Source: Halopiger djelfimassiliensis
Lineage (GTDB): Archaea > Halobacteriota > Halobacteria > Halobacteriales > Natrialbaceae
Length of the DNA: 64,000 nucleotides
NCBI RefSeq assembly: GCF_000455365.1
Contig: NZ_HG315684.1
Coordinates: 700,859 to 764,858 of the forward strand
Direction: 5' to 3'
Shown: one piece after another, positions 16,383 to 25,036 of the stretch
Position numbering within the stretch: position 1 is the stretch's first letter
Layout of the letters: each line of letters begins with the position of its first letter
The notes under the pieces: generated by a model
The model's input: the letters and a program-made list of their open reading frames with translations, nothing else
Told to the model about the DNA's origin: nothing
The model's database searches: none
Program-made: the position numbers and the translations under genes

Positions 16383-17378
16383 ATGGCTCGCGCACCGAAC
16401 GCGCCCGACGAAGGTGACCGACGCTCCGGATCCTCCGCGACGGCACCGCGGCGGCGGGTACTCCGTGGCATCGCCGCCGGGGCTTTCGTTCTCGGAAGCG
16501 CTGGAACGGCCGCATCGCAGCCGGAGGCCGATCCCGTCGCGGACCAGCCGCTGTTCGACGCCCACACCCACCTGATTCCCGAGGAGACGCTGGATCGCGA
16601 CCCCCTCGATGCCGACGGCCTCGTCGAGTGGATGGACGCCGCCGGGGTCGACCGCGCCGTCGTCCTCGCGCTCGACTCGCCCGAGAGCTACCCGGTGCAG
16701 GCCTCGAGCTGGTGGATACTCGAGGAAGCCGCGGCGTACCCGGATCGCCTCGTTCCCTTCTGTACGGTCGATCCGCGGACCCTGGTCTACGACACGGAAC
16801 CGGTTGCGGAACTCCTCGATCGATACGTCCAGCGTGGCGCACGCGGGTTCGGCGAACTGAAACCCGGCGTCCGGATCGACGATTCACGGCTCGAGACGCT
16901 CTACGAACTGTGTGCCGACCGCGGATTGCCGATCCTGTTTCACACCGACGACAAGGCGATGATCGACGAGGTCGGACTGCCCCGACTCGAGTCGGTACTG
17001 GCGTCGTTCCCGAGCGTCGATTTTATCGCCCATGCGAGCGGCTGGTGGGCGCACATCTCCGCGGACGTCACGCGGGCCGACAGGGGTGGCTACCCGGACG
17101 GACCGATCGAGCCGGGCGGGCGCGTCGCCGAGCTGCTCGCGTCGTACGACAACATCTACGGCGATATCGGGGGGCCGTCCGGCTGGAACGCGCTCACGCG
17201 CGACGAGGACTATGCACAGGCGTTCCTCGAAACCCACGCCGAACAACTGGTGTTCGGCACGGACTACGTCTACCCCGGCCAGTCGATCGCCCAGTTCGAT
17301 CTCTTCGAGCGGTTCGACCTCGAGCGCGAGGCGCAGGCGGCGCTCAGGCACCGCACGCTCGAGGGCCTGCTCCGGTGA
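16383..17378 (+). CDS. Tat-exported amidohydrolase (metal-dependent TIM barrel)
   Basis: 331 residues. The N-terminus APRRRVLRGIAAGAFVLGSA looks like a twin-arginine signal. The mature enzyme has the amidohydrolase_2 metal site: LFDAHTHLIPEETL (HxH), a central GFGELKPGVRIDD region that may supply the bridging acid, FHTDDK (His), DFIAHASGWW (His) and VFGTDYVYPG (Asp). The family includes decarboxylases and lactone hydrolases; the substrate cannot be read here. The start was taken as the ATG at 16383; a GTG five codons upstream is possible. Export of a metal amidohydrolase in folded form would fit Tat use, which dominates in haloarchaea. Confidence 0.82.
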   Translation: MARAPNAPDEGDRRSGSSATAPRRRVLRGIAAGAFVLGSAGTAASQPEADPVADQPLFDAHTHLIPEETLDRDPLDADGLVEWMDAAGVDRAVVLALDSPESYPVQASSWWILEEAAAYPDRLVPFCTVDPRTLVYDTEPVAELLDRYVQRGARGFGELKPGVRIDDSRLETLYELCADRGLPILFHTDDKAMIDEVGLPRLESVLASFPSVDFIAHASGWWAHISADVTRADRGGYPDGPIEPGGRVAELLASYDNIYGDIGGPSGWNALTRDEDYAQAFLETHAEQLVFGTDYVYPGQSIAQFDLFERFDLEREAQAALRHRTLEGLLR

Positions 17379-17418
17379 GTCGGCGGCGGGAACGGCCGTC
17401 CGACGGACGGCGGGCAGT

Positions 17419-17625
17419 TCAGCGGAGCCGCCGGTACGCCCGAAGCAGGAGCGAGACCGCCGTCCCGAACCCGGGGATCCGCGACGAGACCGCGGCCGCG
17501 CCCAGAAGGAGAGCACCGCTCTTGCGGCGGCCCTTCGAAAACTCCATGACCGCGTCGACGAGCGTCGTGACGACGCCGGCGTTTTTCAGCAGTTCCGTCC
17601 GATCGCGGGTATCTGTCGTTGCCAT
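17419..17625 (-). CDS. Small hypothetical protein (68 residues)
   Basis: Begins MATTDTRDRTELLKNAGVVT and ends in an Arg-rich tail YRRLR. It contains a moderately hydrophobic, Ala/Gly-rich middle (SGALLLGAAAVSSRIPGFGT) that could be a single membrane helix or amphipathic segment. It lies about 60 bases downstream of the rhodanese gene on the same strand. No function recognised. Confidence 0.6.
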   Translation of the reverse strand: MATTDTRDRTELLKNAGVVTTLVDAVMEFSKGRRKSGALLLGAAAVSSRIPGFGTAVSLLLRAYRRLR

Positions 17626-17685
17626 ATCGGACGAAACGGTGGCCGGCCGAAAACCCGCGACCGTTGCGTATGCCGGGGCCGTCGT

Positions 17686-18573
17686 TCAGCCCCCGCCTTT
17701 CTCCAGCGGCGCGCGGATGAGGTTCCCCCACTCGGTCCAGGAGCCGTCGTAGTTGTGGACGTCCTCGTAGCCGAGCAGTTCGTGTAGCGCGAACCACGCG
17801 ATCGCCGATCGCTCGCCGACTCGACAGTAGGTGACGACCGTCTCGTCGCCGTCGATCCCCTCGTCGCTGTACAGTTCCTCGAGCTCGTCGGGACCCTTGA
17901 ACCGGCCGTCGTCGCGCAGGTTGGTCTTGACCGGCACGTTCGATGCGCCGGGGATGTGACCGCCGCGCTGGGCGGTCTCCTGAAGCCCTTCGGGGGCGAT
18001 GATCTCGCCGCTGAACTCCTCGGGCGAGCGAACGTCGACCATCGGAATGCCCGCCTCGCGGGCCTTGTCCACGTCGTCTTTGTACGCGCGGATGCTCTCG
18101 AACGGCCCGCTGGCGTCGTACGCGACCGCCTCGAAGTCGGGTTCGTCCTCGGTCAGCGGGTAGTCCTCGGAGACCCAGTAGTCCTTCCCGCCGTCGAGCA
18201 CGCGGGCATCGTCGTGGCCGTAGTACTTGAACTCCCAGTAGGCAAAGAGCGCGAACCAGTTGGGGATCCAGCCGTCGCCGTAGAAGACGACCGTCGAATC
18301 CTCGCTGATCCCGTGATTTCCGACGACCGACTCGAAGTCGTCCTTTTTCAGGATGTCCCGCTCGTCCTGATCCGACAGGTCCTCGTCCCACTGGAGCCCG
18401 ATCGCGCCCGGAATATGGCCCTCCTCGTATCGGGACGGGAAATCGCCTTCCTCGGGGGACTCCGGACTGTTGACTTCGACGAGGCGGTACTCGGGATCGT
18501 CGGACTGGAACTCCTCGAGGTGATCTTCGACCCAGTCCGCCGAAACCAGCACGTCGGTATCGTACTCGGGCAT
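17686..18573 (-). CDS. Two-domain rhodanese (thiosulfate/mercaptopyruvate sulfurtransferase)
   Basis: 295 residues from the ATG at 18573; longer frames run into the upstream spacer. It has two rhodanese repeats. The first (about 1-130) contains GHIPGAIGLQWDEDL and VVFYGDG, with no cysteine at the active loop. The second contains VDVRSPEEFSGE, GHIPGASNVPV and the active-site loop VTYCRVGERS, whose CRVGER is the catalytic Cys loop. One inactive plus one active domain is standard for TST/SseA-type enzymes, which move sulfane sulfur to cyanide or thiols. It is divergent from the YkgJ-type gene, so they may share a control region. Confidence 0.92.
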   Translation of the reverse strand: MPEYDTDVLVSADWVEDHLEEFQSDDPEYRLVEVNSPESPEEGDFPSRYEEGHIPGAIGLQWDEDLSDQDERDILKKDDFESVVGNHGISEDSTVVFYGDGWIPNWFALFAYWEFKYYGHDDARVLDGGKDYWVSEDYPLTEDEPDFEAVAYDASGPFESIRAYKDDVDKAREAGIPMVDVRSPEEFSGEIIAPEGLQETAQRGGHIPGASNVPVKTNLRDDGRFKGPDELEELYSDEGIDGDETVVTYCRVGERSAIAWFALHELLGYEDVHNYDGSWTEWGNLIRAPLEKGGG

Positions 18574-18727
18574 GGGCGGCACTCCCACGAACAACAGCAA
18601 AAGCCTAACACGGCTCGTTCGTGACTGAACCGATCGACAACCAAACCAGTAGGCGGCCGTCGGTATCGGTCCCCGGCCGAGCGTGGAGGTAGAAAGGCAC
18701 TTCAGGCCGAGCCACATCCGCCGACAC

Positions 18728-19240
18728 GTGAGCGCTGACGCCCCGCATCGCGTCGAGGTCTACCCCGACCGCGAGGTCGTCGTCGAGTTCGACCCCGATC
18801 TCACCTTCGAGTGCGTCGAGGACTGTACCTGGTGTTGTCACCACGGGGTCTTGCTCTACGATCGGGATCTGCTCGAGTTAGCCCAGCGGGCGAACCTCGC
18901 GGAGACGACGACGGACTTTCGCGGCGAGAAGTTCGTCACCCGGGAGGCAAAAGACCGCGAGGACCACGTCGCCGACGACGGCTGTGCCTGTGCGTTCCTG
19001 CGCGAGGACGGCCTCTGTTCCCTCCATCTCGAGGACGACTGGAAGCCCACCCGGTGTTCGGTCTTCCCGCTTGCAGTGTGGCTCGAGGACGGCGACTTGC
19101 ACGTCGACATCCGGGACTCGGCCCACGACCACTGTGACGGGCTACACGTCAGCGAGCGCCGGGTCATCGACAATCTCGAGGCGTTTCTGCCGTCGCTGCT
19201 GTGGGAGCTCGAGAATCCGGATTCGGACCGGGAGCTGTGA
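18728..19240 (+). CDS. YkgJ-family cysteine-cluster protein
   Basis: 170 residues from a GTG at 18728 (VSADAPHRVEVYPDREVVVE); a GTG 15 codons upstream is possible. The cysteine pattern defines the family: ECVEDCTWCCHHGV, then GCACAFLREDGLCSLHLEDDWKPTRCSVFPLAV, and a final DHC. Such clusters probably bind zinc or an Fe-S centre; biochemical roles are largely unknown. It is followed by the aIF1A gene. Confidence 0.82.
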   Translation: MSADAPHRVEVYPDREVVVEFDPDLTFECVEDCTWCCHHGVLLYDRDLLELAQRANLAETTTDFRGEKFVTREAKDREDHVADDGCACAFLREDGLCSLHLEDDWKPTRCSVFPLAVWLEDGDLHVDIRDSAHDHCDGLHVSERRVIDNLEAFLPSLLWELENPDSDREL

Positions 19241-19289
19241 TCGAGGACGGTTCGAAACCGAGTGCCATGCTACCATGGCTCTCCAATGG

Positions 19290-19296
19290 TTTAAAC
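19290..19296 (+). promoter_or_regulatory. Probable TATA box of the aIF1A gene
   Basis: TTTAAAC ends 22 bases before the GTG at 19319, so the transcript is probably leaderless or nearly so. This supports the GTG over the later ATG at 19352. Confidence 0.5.
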
Positions 19297-19318
19297 GTCT
19301 GCCCCACGTAGAAACGGT

Positions 19319-19603
19319 GTGACAGAAGACTCCGGGCGACGGAATCTCCGTATGCCCAACAGCGATGAAGTATTCGCCGTCGTAACCGAACACCTCGGTG
19401 GCAACCACGTCCAGCTCCGGTGTGAGGACGGCAAAGAACGTCTCGGCCGTATCCCCGGCCGGATGAAATACCGAACCTGGATCGAACAAGACGACATCGT
19501 CGTCGCCGAACCATGGGACTGGCAGGACGAGAAAGCCACCATCGAGTGGCGCTACACCGGTCAGGACGCGGATCAACTCCGCCGTGAAGGACACATCGAC
19601 TAA
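19319..19603 (+). CDS. Translation initiation factor aIF1A
   Basis: 94 residues from a GTG. The S1-like OB fold is clear: [43 protein letters not shown] and [22 protein letters not shown], ending in GHID. aIF1A occupies the A-site region of the small subunit during start selection. Length and N-terminus match haloarchaeal relatives when the GTG is used. Halophiles often have more than one copy. Confidence 0.95.
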   Translation: MTEDSGRRNLRMPNSDEVFAVVTEHLGGNHVQLRCEDGKERLGRIPGRMKYRTWIEQDDIVVAEPWDWQDEKATIEWRYTGQDADQLRREGHID

Positions 19604-19722
19604 CGCTCGGTTCGACCGACCACAGTAATTCTCTCGCGGACAGCATCGATTCCGAGCGGCGGCGCTTGTCCGTGGTTGCTCACGACACGTCGTGGACAAC
19701 GCCGCGAGGAGATCGGCGACCG

Positions 19723-20445
19723 TTAGCTCGTCGCCCGCTTCCACGTCTCGAGTCCGACCACGTTGCCGTCGATCTCGTCCGGACTGGCTTCCGTCGCCGC
19801 CCAGACGAACAGCCCCGCGACGGAGTCGGGATCGCGACCCCGTCCGTTCGTGAGTGCCGTCGCGACCTGACCCGGATCGAGGCAGCCGACGACGTACTCG
19901 GTGTCGGCGGCGAACCCGCGGGCCACCGCCTCCGCGGTCGCCTTCGAGACCGCGTAGCCCCCGTATCCGGGCTCGTGGTCGCGGGCGACCGCTCCCGTCG
20001 GAACGAGCACCCGTGCGCCGTCGTTCAGGTGCGCGATCGCCTCCCTGATCGTCGCGAAGACGCCGCGGCCGTTCGTTCGCCAGTGATCGTCGAACGCGGA
20101 ATAGGGTGCCTCGTCGAGCGGCGTCGCACCCGGTTCGCCGTGATAGACGCCGGCCGCGGGGACGACGACGTCGATCCCGTTCGTCGGCCCCGCCTTCGCG
20201 GCCGTCTCGACCAGCCGTTCGACGTCGAACTCGTCGCGGACGTCGGTGCGGACGCCCGTCGCCGTTGCGTCCGCGTTCGAGGACTCGAGCCGAGCCTCGA
20301 GCGCGGAGACCGTCTCCGAGACCGCGTCGCCGTCCCGCGCGCCGACGACGACCGTTGCACCCTCGTCGGCGACGGCCGCGGCGACGGCGCGGCCGATACC
20401 GCGTGTACCGCCAGTGACGACGACCGTCGTTTCGTGCAGTTCCAT
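19723..20445 (-). CDS. Short-chain dehydrogenase/reductase (SDR)
   Basis: 240 residues. The NAD(P)-binding motif TGGTRGIGRAVAAAV starts at about residue 11, DVVVPAAGVYHG is the NAAG-type motif, and YGGYAVSKATAEAVARG carries the catalytic Tyr and Lys (YxxxK). The usual catalytic Ser is replaced in VLVPTGAVA, where Thr or a shifted residue must serve, so activity is not assured. ARDGD after the second beta strand may favour NADP. Substrate unknown. It shares no strand or operon with the aIF1A gene; the FNT-UspA gene lies upstream on the same strand. Confidence 0.85.
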   Translation of the reverse strand: MELHETTVVVTGGTRGIGRAVAAAVADEGATVVVGARDGDAVSETVSALEARLESSNADATATGVRTDVRDEFDVERLVETAAKAGPTNGIDVVVPAAGVYHGEPGATPLDEAPYSAFDDHWRTNGRGVFATIREAIAHLNDGARVLVPTGAVARDHEPGYGGYAVSKATAEAVARGFAADTEYVVGCLDPGQVATALTNGRGRDPDSVAGLFVWAATEASPDEIDGNVVGLETWKRATS

Positions 20446-20520
20446 AGGCCACGTACGCAGTCCCTGACAAGGAACGTATCGGCGACGTTCGACTCCGGAG
20501 AAGAAGACGCTCTGGAGGCG

Positions 20521-22398
20521 CTACCGGCCGAACAGCCGCTTGAAGAGGCTGCGTTCGCTCGGGCGCTCGGCGAGCAGCACCGAACAGTCGACCTCGTTGA
20601 CCACGTCGAGGTGCAACGAACTCGTCACGAGCCTCGAGAGCAGGCCCCGCTCGGTCGCGCCGATCATGACCATCGTGTGGTCGTCGGCCGCACGGCAGAT
20701 CGACTTCTCGACGTCACCGGAGTCGTCGACGATGATCTCGGCGTCGTGGAGGTCGTGATCGATGGCCCACTCCTCGAGGAACTCCTCGCCGGCCCGGCGT
20801 TCCTCCTCGCCGTCGACGACGTGCAACAGCGAGATCTCGGCCCCGACGGTCGTACTGAGACCTCGTGCGACCTCGGCGCTGAGATCGGAGTCCGGACCGC
20901 CGGCCGTCGGCAGGAGGATCCGCGACGTATCCAGGCCGCGGTCTTTGACCACGAGGAAGTCACAGGGGAGTTTGCTGGTCAGTTCGCTGATCGGCCGCTC
21001 GGCGCGAGCGGCGTCCCAGAGGGTGTTGTCGCCCCAGCCCATCACGACGAGATCGGCCTCTTCGCGGACGGCGGTGTCGAAGATCTCCTCGAACGAGCGG
21101 TGCGTGACGATCGTCGAGGTCTGGCTGTCGACACCGGAGTCCTCGATCGGCCGGGTAACGTCGGCGAGCAGGTCCTCGGACTCGGAGACGATCCGGGACC
21201 GCTGTCTGTCGGTGCCCATCGCCGACGGACGATCGGGGGTCTGGACGACGTGAACGACGTGGACGATCGCGGATTCGCGGGTACTCGCAAGCGTCCCGGC
21301 GAGTTCGACGAGCCGGGATTCGGTACGCGGGTTCGCGATCGGGACCACGATCCGACAGGCGTCACCGTCGGTCGTCGCGGCCGTTTCGGCGGTGTCGATC
21401 AGCGGGACGTACGACCGGCCGACGAGGCCGCCGAACGCCCACTCCCTGACCGAGAGGCGACGCTCGGTGCCCGCAAAGCGAGCGGACTCGAGTCGTTCCT
21501 CGCTCGTCTGGAAGTAGTTGACGACGGTTACGAGCAGGATGCCGCCGATTGTGTTCCCGAGCAAAACTGGGAGCACGAAGTGGAACACGCCGACGAACGG
21601 CGAGAGTTCGCCGAGAAAGACCACGTAGGCCATCTCGGTAAAGGAGGTGACGACGTGATAGAGGTTCCCGATCGGGATCGCGAGGAAGGCCATGTAGACG
21701 ACCAGGATCCGGGCGACCGTCTCGCGGGCCGCGTACTCCACCCAGACGACGCCGGCGACGATCAGGCCGGCGAAGGCCGCCTTGGTAAACAGGTGTAACC
21801 AGGCCGTATCCTCCGGTCCGTGGGTGCCGAGATACGCCGCTGCCTCGGCCGCTTCGGGGGAGAGAACGCCGCCCCAGGCGAGCACCGCCGCACCGATCGC
21901 GCCGCCGGTGAAGTTGCCCGCGAGGACGATCGTCCAGTGGCGCAAGAGCGCGGGGAGGCTGGTGATGCGCTCTAGCGTCAGCGCCACCGGGGGGAGGGTG
22001 TTCTCCGTGTAGAGCTGGTAGCCGCCGATGATGATGTAGATGAACCCGAGCGGGTACAACAGCGCGCTCAGAATGGGATGTCCGTCCGTCGCCCCGTACA
22101 GCGAGGCATACAGCAGGACGGTGATCGTGATCGCGAAGCCGGCGGCGATGCCGCTGAAAAACAGCTCGCGACTGCCGGACGTGACCTCTTCGTCGGCGGC
22201 CGCGACGATCCGCTGGAAGACCTCGTCGGACGAGAACCGGTCACGGACGACCGACCCGGCCGCCGGAGCGCCGCTTCGGGAGCGGTCGACGGCCTCGCGG
22301 ACCCGCTCCGCATCCGCCCCGTCGAACGACGACGCTTCCTCCGTGTCCTCTCGGTCGTCGCGGTCGGGTTCCACGCGACGACGTTCGTGATCACTCAT
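20521..22398 (-). CDS. Formate/nitrite-type (FNT) channel fused to two UspA domains
   Basis: 625 residues. Residues 1-60 are an acidic cytoplasmic tail. About 65-310 is an FNT channel with six spans, from ELFFSGIAAGFAITITVLLY through AGNFTGGAIGAAVLAWGG and VFLGELSPFVGVFHFVLPVL. The rest holds two universal-stress-protein modules: about 345-470 (IVVPIANPRTESRLVELA to ADLVVMGWGDN) and about 490-620 (ILLPTAGGPDSDLSAEVA to HTMVMIGATERG). FNT channels pass formate, nitrite or hydrosulfide; UspA domains often bind ATP or act as regulators. The fusion suggests a channel gated by nucleotide or stress state. Confidence 0.88.
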   Translation of the reverse strand: MSDHERRRVEPDRDDREDTEEASSFDGADAERVREAVDRSRSGAPAAGSVVRDRFSSDEVFQRIVAAADEEVTSGSRELFFSGIAAGFAITITVLLYASLYGATDGHPILSALLYPLGFIYIIIGGYQLYTENTLPPVALTLERITSLPALLRHWTIVLAGNFTGGAIGAAVLAWGGVLSPEAAEAAAYLGTHGPEDTAWLHLFTKAAFAGLIVAGVVWVEYAARETVARILVVYMAFLAIPIGNLYHVVTSFTEMAYVVFLGELSPFVGVFHFVLPVLLGNTIGGILLVTVVNYFQTSEERLESARFAGTERRLSVREWAFGGLVGRSYVPLIDTAETAATTDGDACRIVVPIANPRTESRLVELAGTLASTRESAIVHVVHVVQTPDRPSAMGTDRQRSRIVSESEDLLADVTRPIEDSGVDSQTSTIVTHRSFEEIFDTAVREEADLVVMGWGDNTLWDAARAERPISELTSKLPCDFLVVKDRGLDTSRILLPTAGGPDSDLSAEVARGLSTTVGAEISLLHVVDGEEERRAGEEFLEEWAIDHDLHDAEIIVDDSGDVEKSICRAADDHTMVMIGATERGLLSRLVTSSLHLDVVNEVDCSVLLAERPSERSLFKRLFGR

Positions 22399-22570
22399 TG
22401 TCGGACCGTACCTCGGGACGAACTAAGCGTTTGGCTTTGAGGATGATCCGAGTCAGTATTTGTCATGTTCGATGATCGGTCGTCCGCCCGCTAGCAGTCG
22501 GAACGACCGACAGTGAACGGGTCCCCTCCTCTCTCGAGGCCGCCCCTGCCCGCCGAGTGCGGCGAACCCT

Positions 22571-22589
22571 ACGTATGTATGACATACGT
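22571..22589. promoter_or_regulatory. Perfect inverted repeat in the carotenoid operon promoter
   Basis: ACGTATG-TATGA-CATACGT, a 7-5-7 palindrome 30 bases upstream of the desaturase ATG. It sits where the TATA box of a leaderless transcript would be, followed by a T run. A dimeric regulator binding here would block or recruit transcription. Confidence 0.6.
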
Positions 22590-22619
22590 TTTTCCCCGCG
22601 CCGACGGTCACGGTCGAGT

Positions 22620-24155
22620 ATGCAATCGCTGGCCGGCGAGTCCGTCGTCGTGATCGGATCGGGGTTCGGCGGACTCTCGACGGCGTGTTACCTCGCCGAC
22701 GCGGGTGCCGACGTCCACGTCGTCGAGAAAAACGAGCAACTCGGCGGGCGCGCGAGTCGCCTCGAGCGCGACGGGTTCCGGTTCGATATGGGACCGTCGT
22801 GGTACCTGATGCCGGACGTGTTCGAGCGGTTCTTCGCCGATTTCGACCGAACGCCCGGCGACTACTACGAGCTGACGCATCTCGACCCCCACTACCGGAT
22901 CTTCTTCAAGGACGGCGATCGAGTCGACGTGACGCCGGACCGCGAGCGAACGAAAGCCGTCTTCGAGACCTACGAGGACGGCGCGGGCGAGGCCCTCGAT
23001 CGCTACCTCGAGAAGGCACGCGAGAACTACGAGGTCGGAATGCAACACTTCGTCTACGAGGATCGAACCCGGCTCCGGGATTACATCGATCTCGACGTGG
23101 CCCGGCAGGCACGTGGCCTCTCCCTGCTGGGATCGATGCAAGACCACGTCGAGAGCTACTTCGACCACCCGAAACTCCAGCAGATCATGCAGTACACGCT
23201 GGTGTTTCTCGGCGGGTCGCCGACGAACACGCCGGCGCTGTACAACCTGATGAGCCACGTCGATTTCAACCTCGGCGTCTGGTACCCCGACGGCGGGATC
23301 GGTGCCGTCGTCGACGCGCTCGCGGAACTGGGCCGAGAGCTGGGCGTCACGTACGAGACCGACCGGCCGGTGACGGCGATCAAAGGCCGGGAGGGTGCGT
23401 TCCTCGTGGAAACGACGCAGGGTCCGTTGCGTCCCGAGCTGGTGGTGAGCAACGCCGACTACGCCCACACCGAACAGGACCTGCTGCCGCCGGAGCGGCG
23501 GCGATACGACGCCGACTACTGGGACGCGCGGACGTACGCCCCGTCGGCGTTTCTGCTCTATCTCGGCGTCGAGGGCGAGGTCGACGAGCTGGCACATCAC
23601 ACGCTCGTCCTCCCGACGGACTGGCAGCCCCATTTCGACCGGATCTTCGAGGACCCACAGTGGCCCGACGACCCCGCGTACTACCTCTGTGTGCCGTCGA
23701 AAACGGACGACGATGTCGCCCCCGACGGACACAGCGCGCTGTTCGTCCTCGTGCCGATCGCGCCCGGACTCGAGGACACGCCGGCCCGCCGGGCGCAGTA
23801 CCGCGACGCGATCCTCGCGGACATCGCCGCCAACACCGGCACCGACCTCCGCGATCGGATCGTTCTCGAGGAACGGTTCTGTATCGAGGAGTTCGCCGAT
23901 CGGTACAACAGCTACGAGGGGACCGCGCTCGGGCTGGCCCACACCCTCCGCCAGACCGCGCTCTTCCGGCCGCCACACCGCTCGAGCGAACTCGACGGGC
24001 TGTACTTCACCGGCGGGGACACCACGCCCGGCATCGGGGTCCCGATGTGTCTTATCAGCGGCGAGCTAACCGCCGAGACGGTACTCGAGGATCACGGGCG
24101 GCCGGGCCGGACGGAACGTGGCCGCGAAACGCCGGACGCGACGGAACGATCGTGA
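22620..24155 (+). CDS. crtD: Carotenoid desaturase (CrtD/CrtI family)
   Basis: 511 residues. FAD-binding start VVVIGSGFGGLSTACYLADAG, then EKNEQLGGRASRLE and FDMGPSWYLMPDVFERFF, and the C-terminal motif GLYFTGGDTTPGIGVPMCLIS are all typical of phytoene-desaturase-type enzymes. It is immediately upstream of lyeJ and cruF. In Haloarcula japonica the gene in this position is CrtD, the 3,4-desaturase of bacterioruberin synthesis, so I prefer CrtD over CrtI on synteny. Sequence alone does not separate the two. The ATG at 22620 follows a promoter palindrome. Confidence 0.85.
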   Translation: MQSLAGESVVVIGSGFGGLSTACYLADAGADVHVVEKNEQLGGRASRLERDGFRFDMGPSWYLMPDVFERFFADFDRTPGDYYELTHLDPHYRIFFKDGDRVDVTPDRERTKAVFETYEDGAGEALDRYLEKARENYEVGMQHFVYEDRTRLRDYIDLDVARQARGLSLLGSMQDHVESYFDHPKLQQIMQYTLVFLGGSPTNTPALYNLMSHVDFNLGVWYPDGGIGAVVDALAELGRELGVTYETDRPVTAIKGREGAFLVETTQGPLRPELVVSNADYAHTEQDLLPPERRRYDADYWDARTYAPSAFLLYLGVEGEVDELAHHTLVLPTDWQPHFDRIFEDPQWPDDPAYYLCVPSKTDDDVAPDGHSALFVLVPIAPGLEDTPARRAQYRDAILADIAANTGTDLRDRIVLEERFCIEEFADRYNSYEGTALGLAHTLRQTALFRPPHRSSELDGLYFTGGDTTPGIGVPMCLISGELTAETVLEDHGRPGRTERGRETPDATERS

Positions 24156-24165
24156 GTACGAACCC

Positions 24166-25035
24166 ATGACCGCACGTTCGACGGCGACCGGCGGAAACGA
24201 AGGCCGCTTCGATCGGCTTGCGTACCTGATTTCGCTCTCTCGACCACGGTTCTGGCTGTATCTCGCCGGCCCGGTCATGATCGGGGTCGCCTACGCTGCC
24301 GAGACCGTCGACGACCTGTTCGTGCCGACCGCGGTCGTGCTCTGGCTCTACTTTCTCGTTCCGGCGAACGTCTTCCTCTATGGCATCAACGACATCTACG
24401 ACCGCGATATCGACGCCGCGAACCCGAAGAAAGACGAACGCGAGAGCCGCTACCGGGGACAGCGATACGTCCCGATCGTCGTTGTGATCTGTGCCGCGTT
24501 GCCTCTGACGTTCGTCCCGGTGGTCCCGAGCGCGGCCCGGCCCTGGCTCGCGGTCTTTCTCGTCCTCGGGGCGGCCTACAGCGCCCCGCCGATCAGGTTC
24601 AAGACGACGCCCGTGCTCGATTCCGTCTCGAACGGACTCTACATTGCCCCCGGTGGGGCGGCCTACGCGGCCGTGTCGGGCGTCCAGCCGCCGGCGCTTG
24701 CCGTCGCCGGCGGCTGGCTGTGGGCGATGGGGATGCACACCTTCTCGGCGATCCCCGACATCGAACCCGACCGCGAGACCGGGATCAGAACGACCGCGAC
24801 GGCCCTCGGCGAACTCCGTACCTACGCCTACTGCGGCGCATGCTGGCTGGCGAGCGCGGCCGCCTTCGGCGCGCTCGACGGTCGACTCGGCGCGCTCATG
24901 CTCGTCTACCCCGGACTCGTCGTCGCGATCGTCGCCTCGAGCGTCGCCGTCGATCGCGCCTACTGGTGGTTCCCGGCGATCAACACGGTCGTCGGCACCG
25001 TGCTGACGATGGGCGGGCTCTGGAGGGTGGTCTGA
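24166..25035 (+). CDS. lyeJ: Lycopene elongase/1,2-hydratase (UbiA prenyltransferase)
   Basis: 289 residues, an integral membrane prenyltransferase. The first Asp-rich motif is NDIYDRDIDAANPKK near 80, the second is IPDIEPDRETGIRTTATALG near 190. Around eight hydrophobic spans are visible, starting with FWLYLAGPVMIGVAYAA. In the bacterioruberin pathway LyeJ adds C5 units to each end of lycopene and hydrates the 1,2 double bond. The neighbours crtD and cruF make this assignment strong. It starts 11 bases after crtD. Confidence 0.92.
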   Translation: MTARSTATGGNEGRFDRLAYLISLSRPRFWLYLAGPVMIGVAYAAETVDDLFVPTAVVLWLYFLVPANVFLYGINDIYDRDIDAANPKKDERESRYRGQRYVPIVVVICAALPLTFVPVVPSAARPWLAVFLVLGAAYSAPPIRFKTTPVLDSVSNGLYIAPGGAAYAAVSGVQPPALAVAGGWLWAMGMHTFSAIPDIEPDRETGIRTTATALGELRTYAYCGACWLASAAAFGALDGRLGALMLVYPGLVVAIVASSVAVDRAYWWFPAINTVVGTVLTMGGLWRVV

Positions 25036-25036
25036 C

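Noticed and set aside
19666..21798. 710-codon antisense frame over the SDR and FNT-UspA genes
   Set aside because: Same reason: it crosses two conserved genes, and its product is Asp/Arg/Val-rich with no fold.
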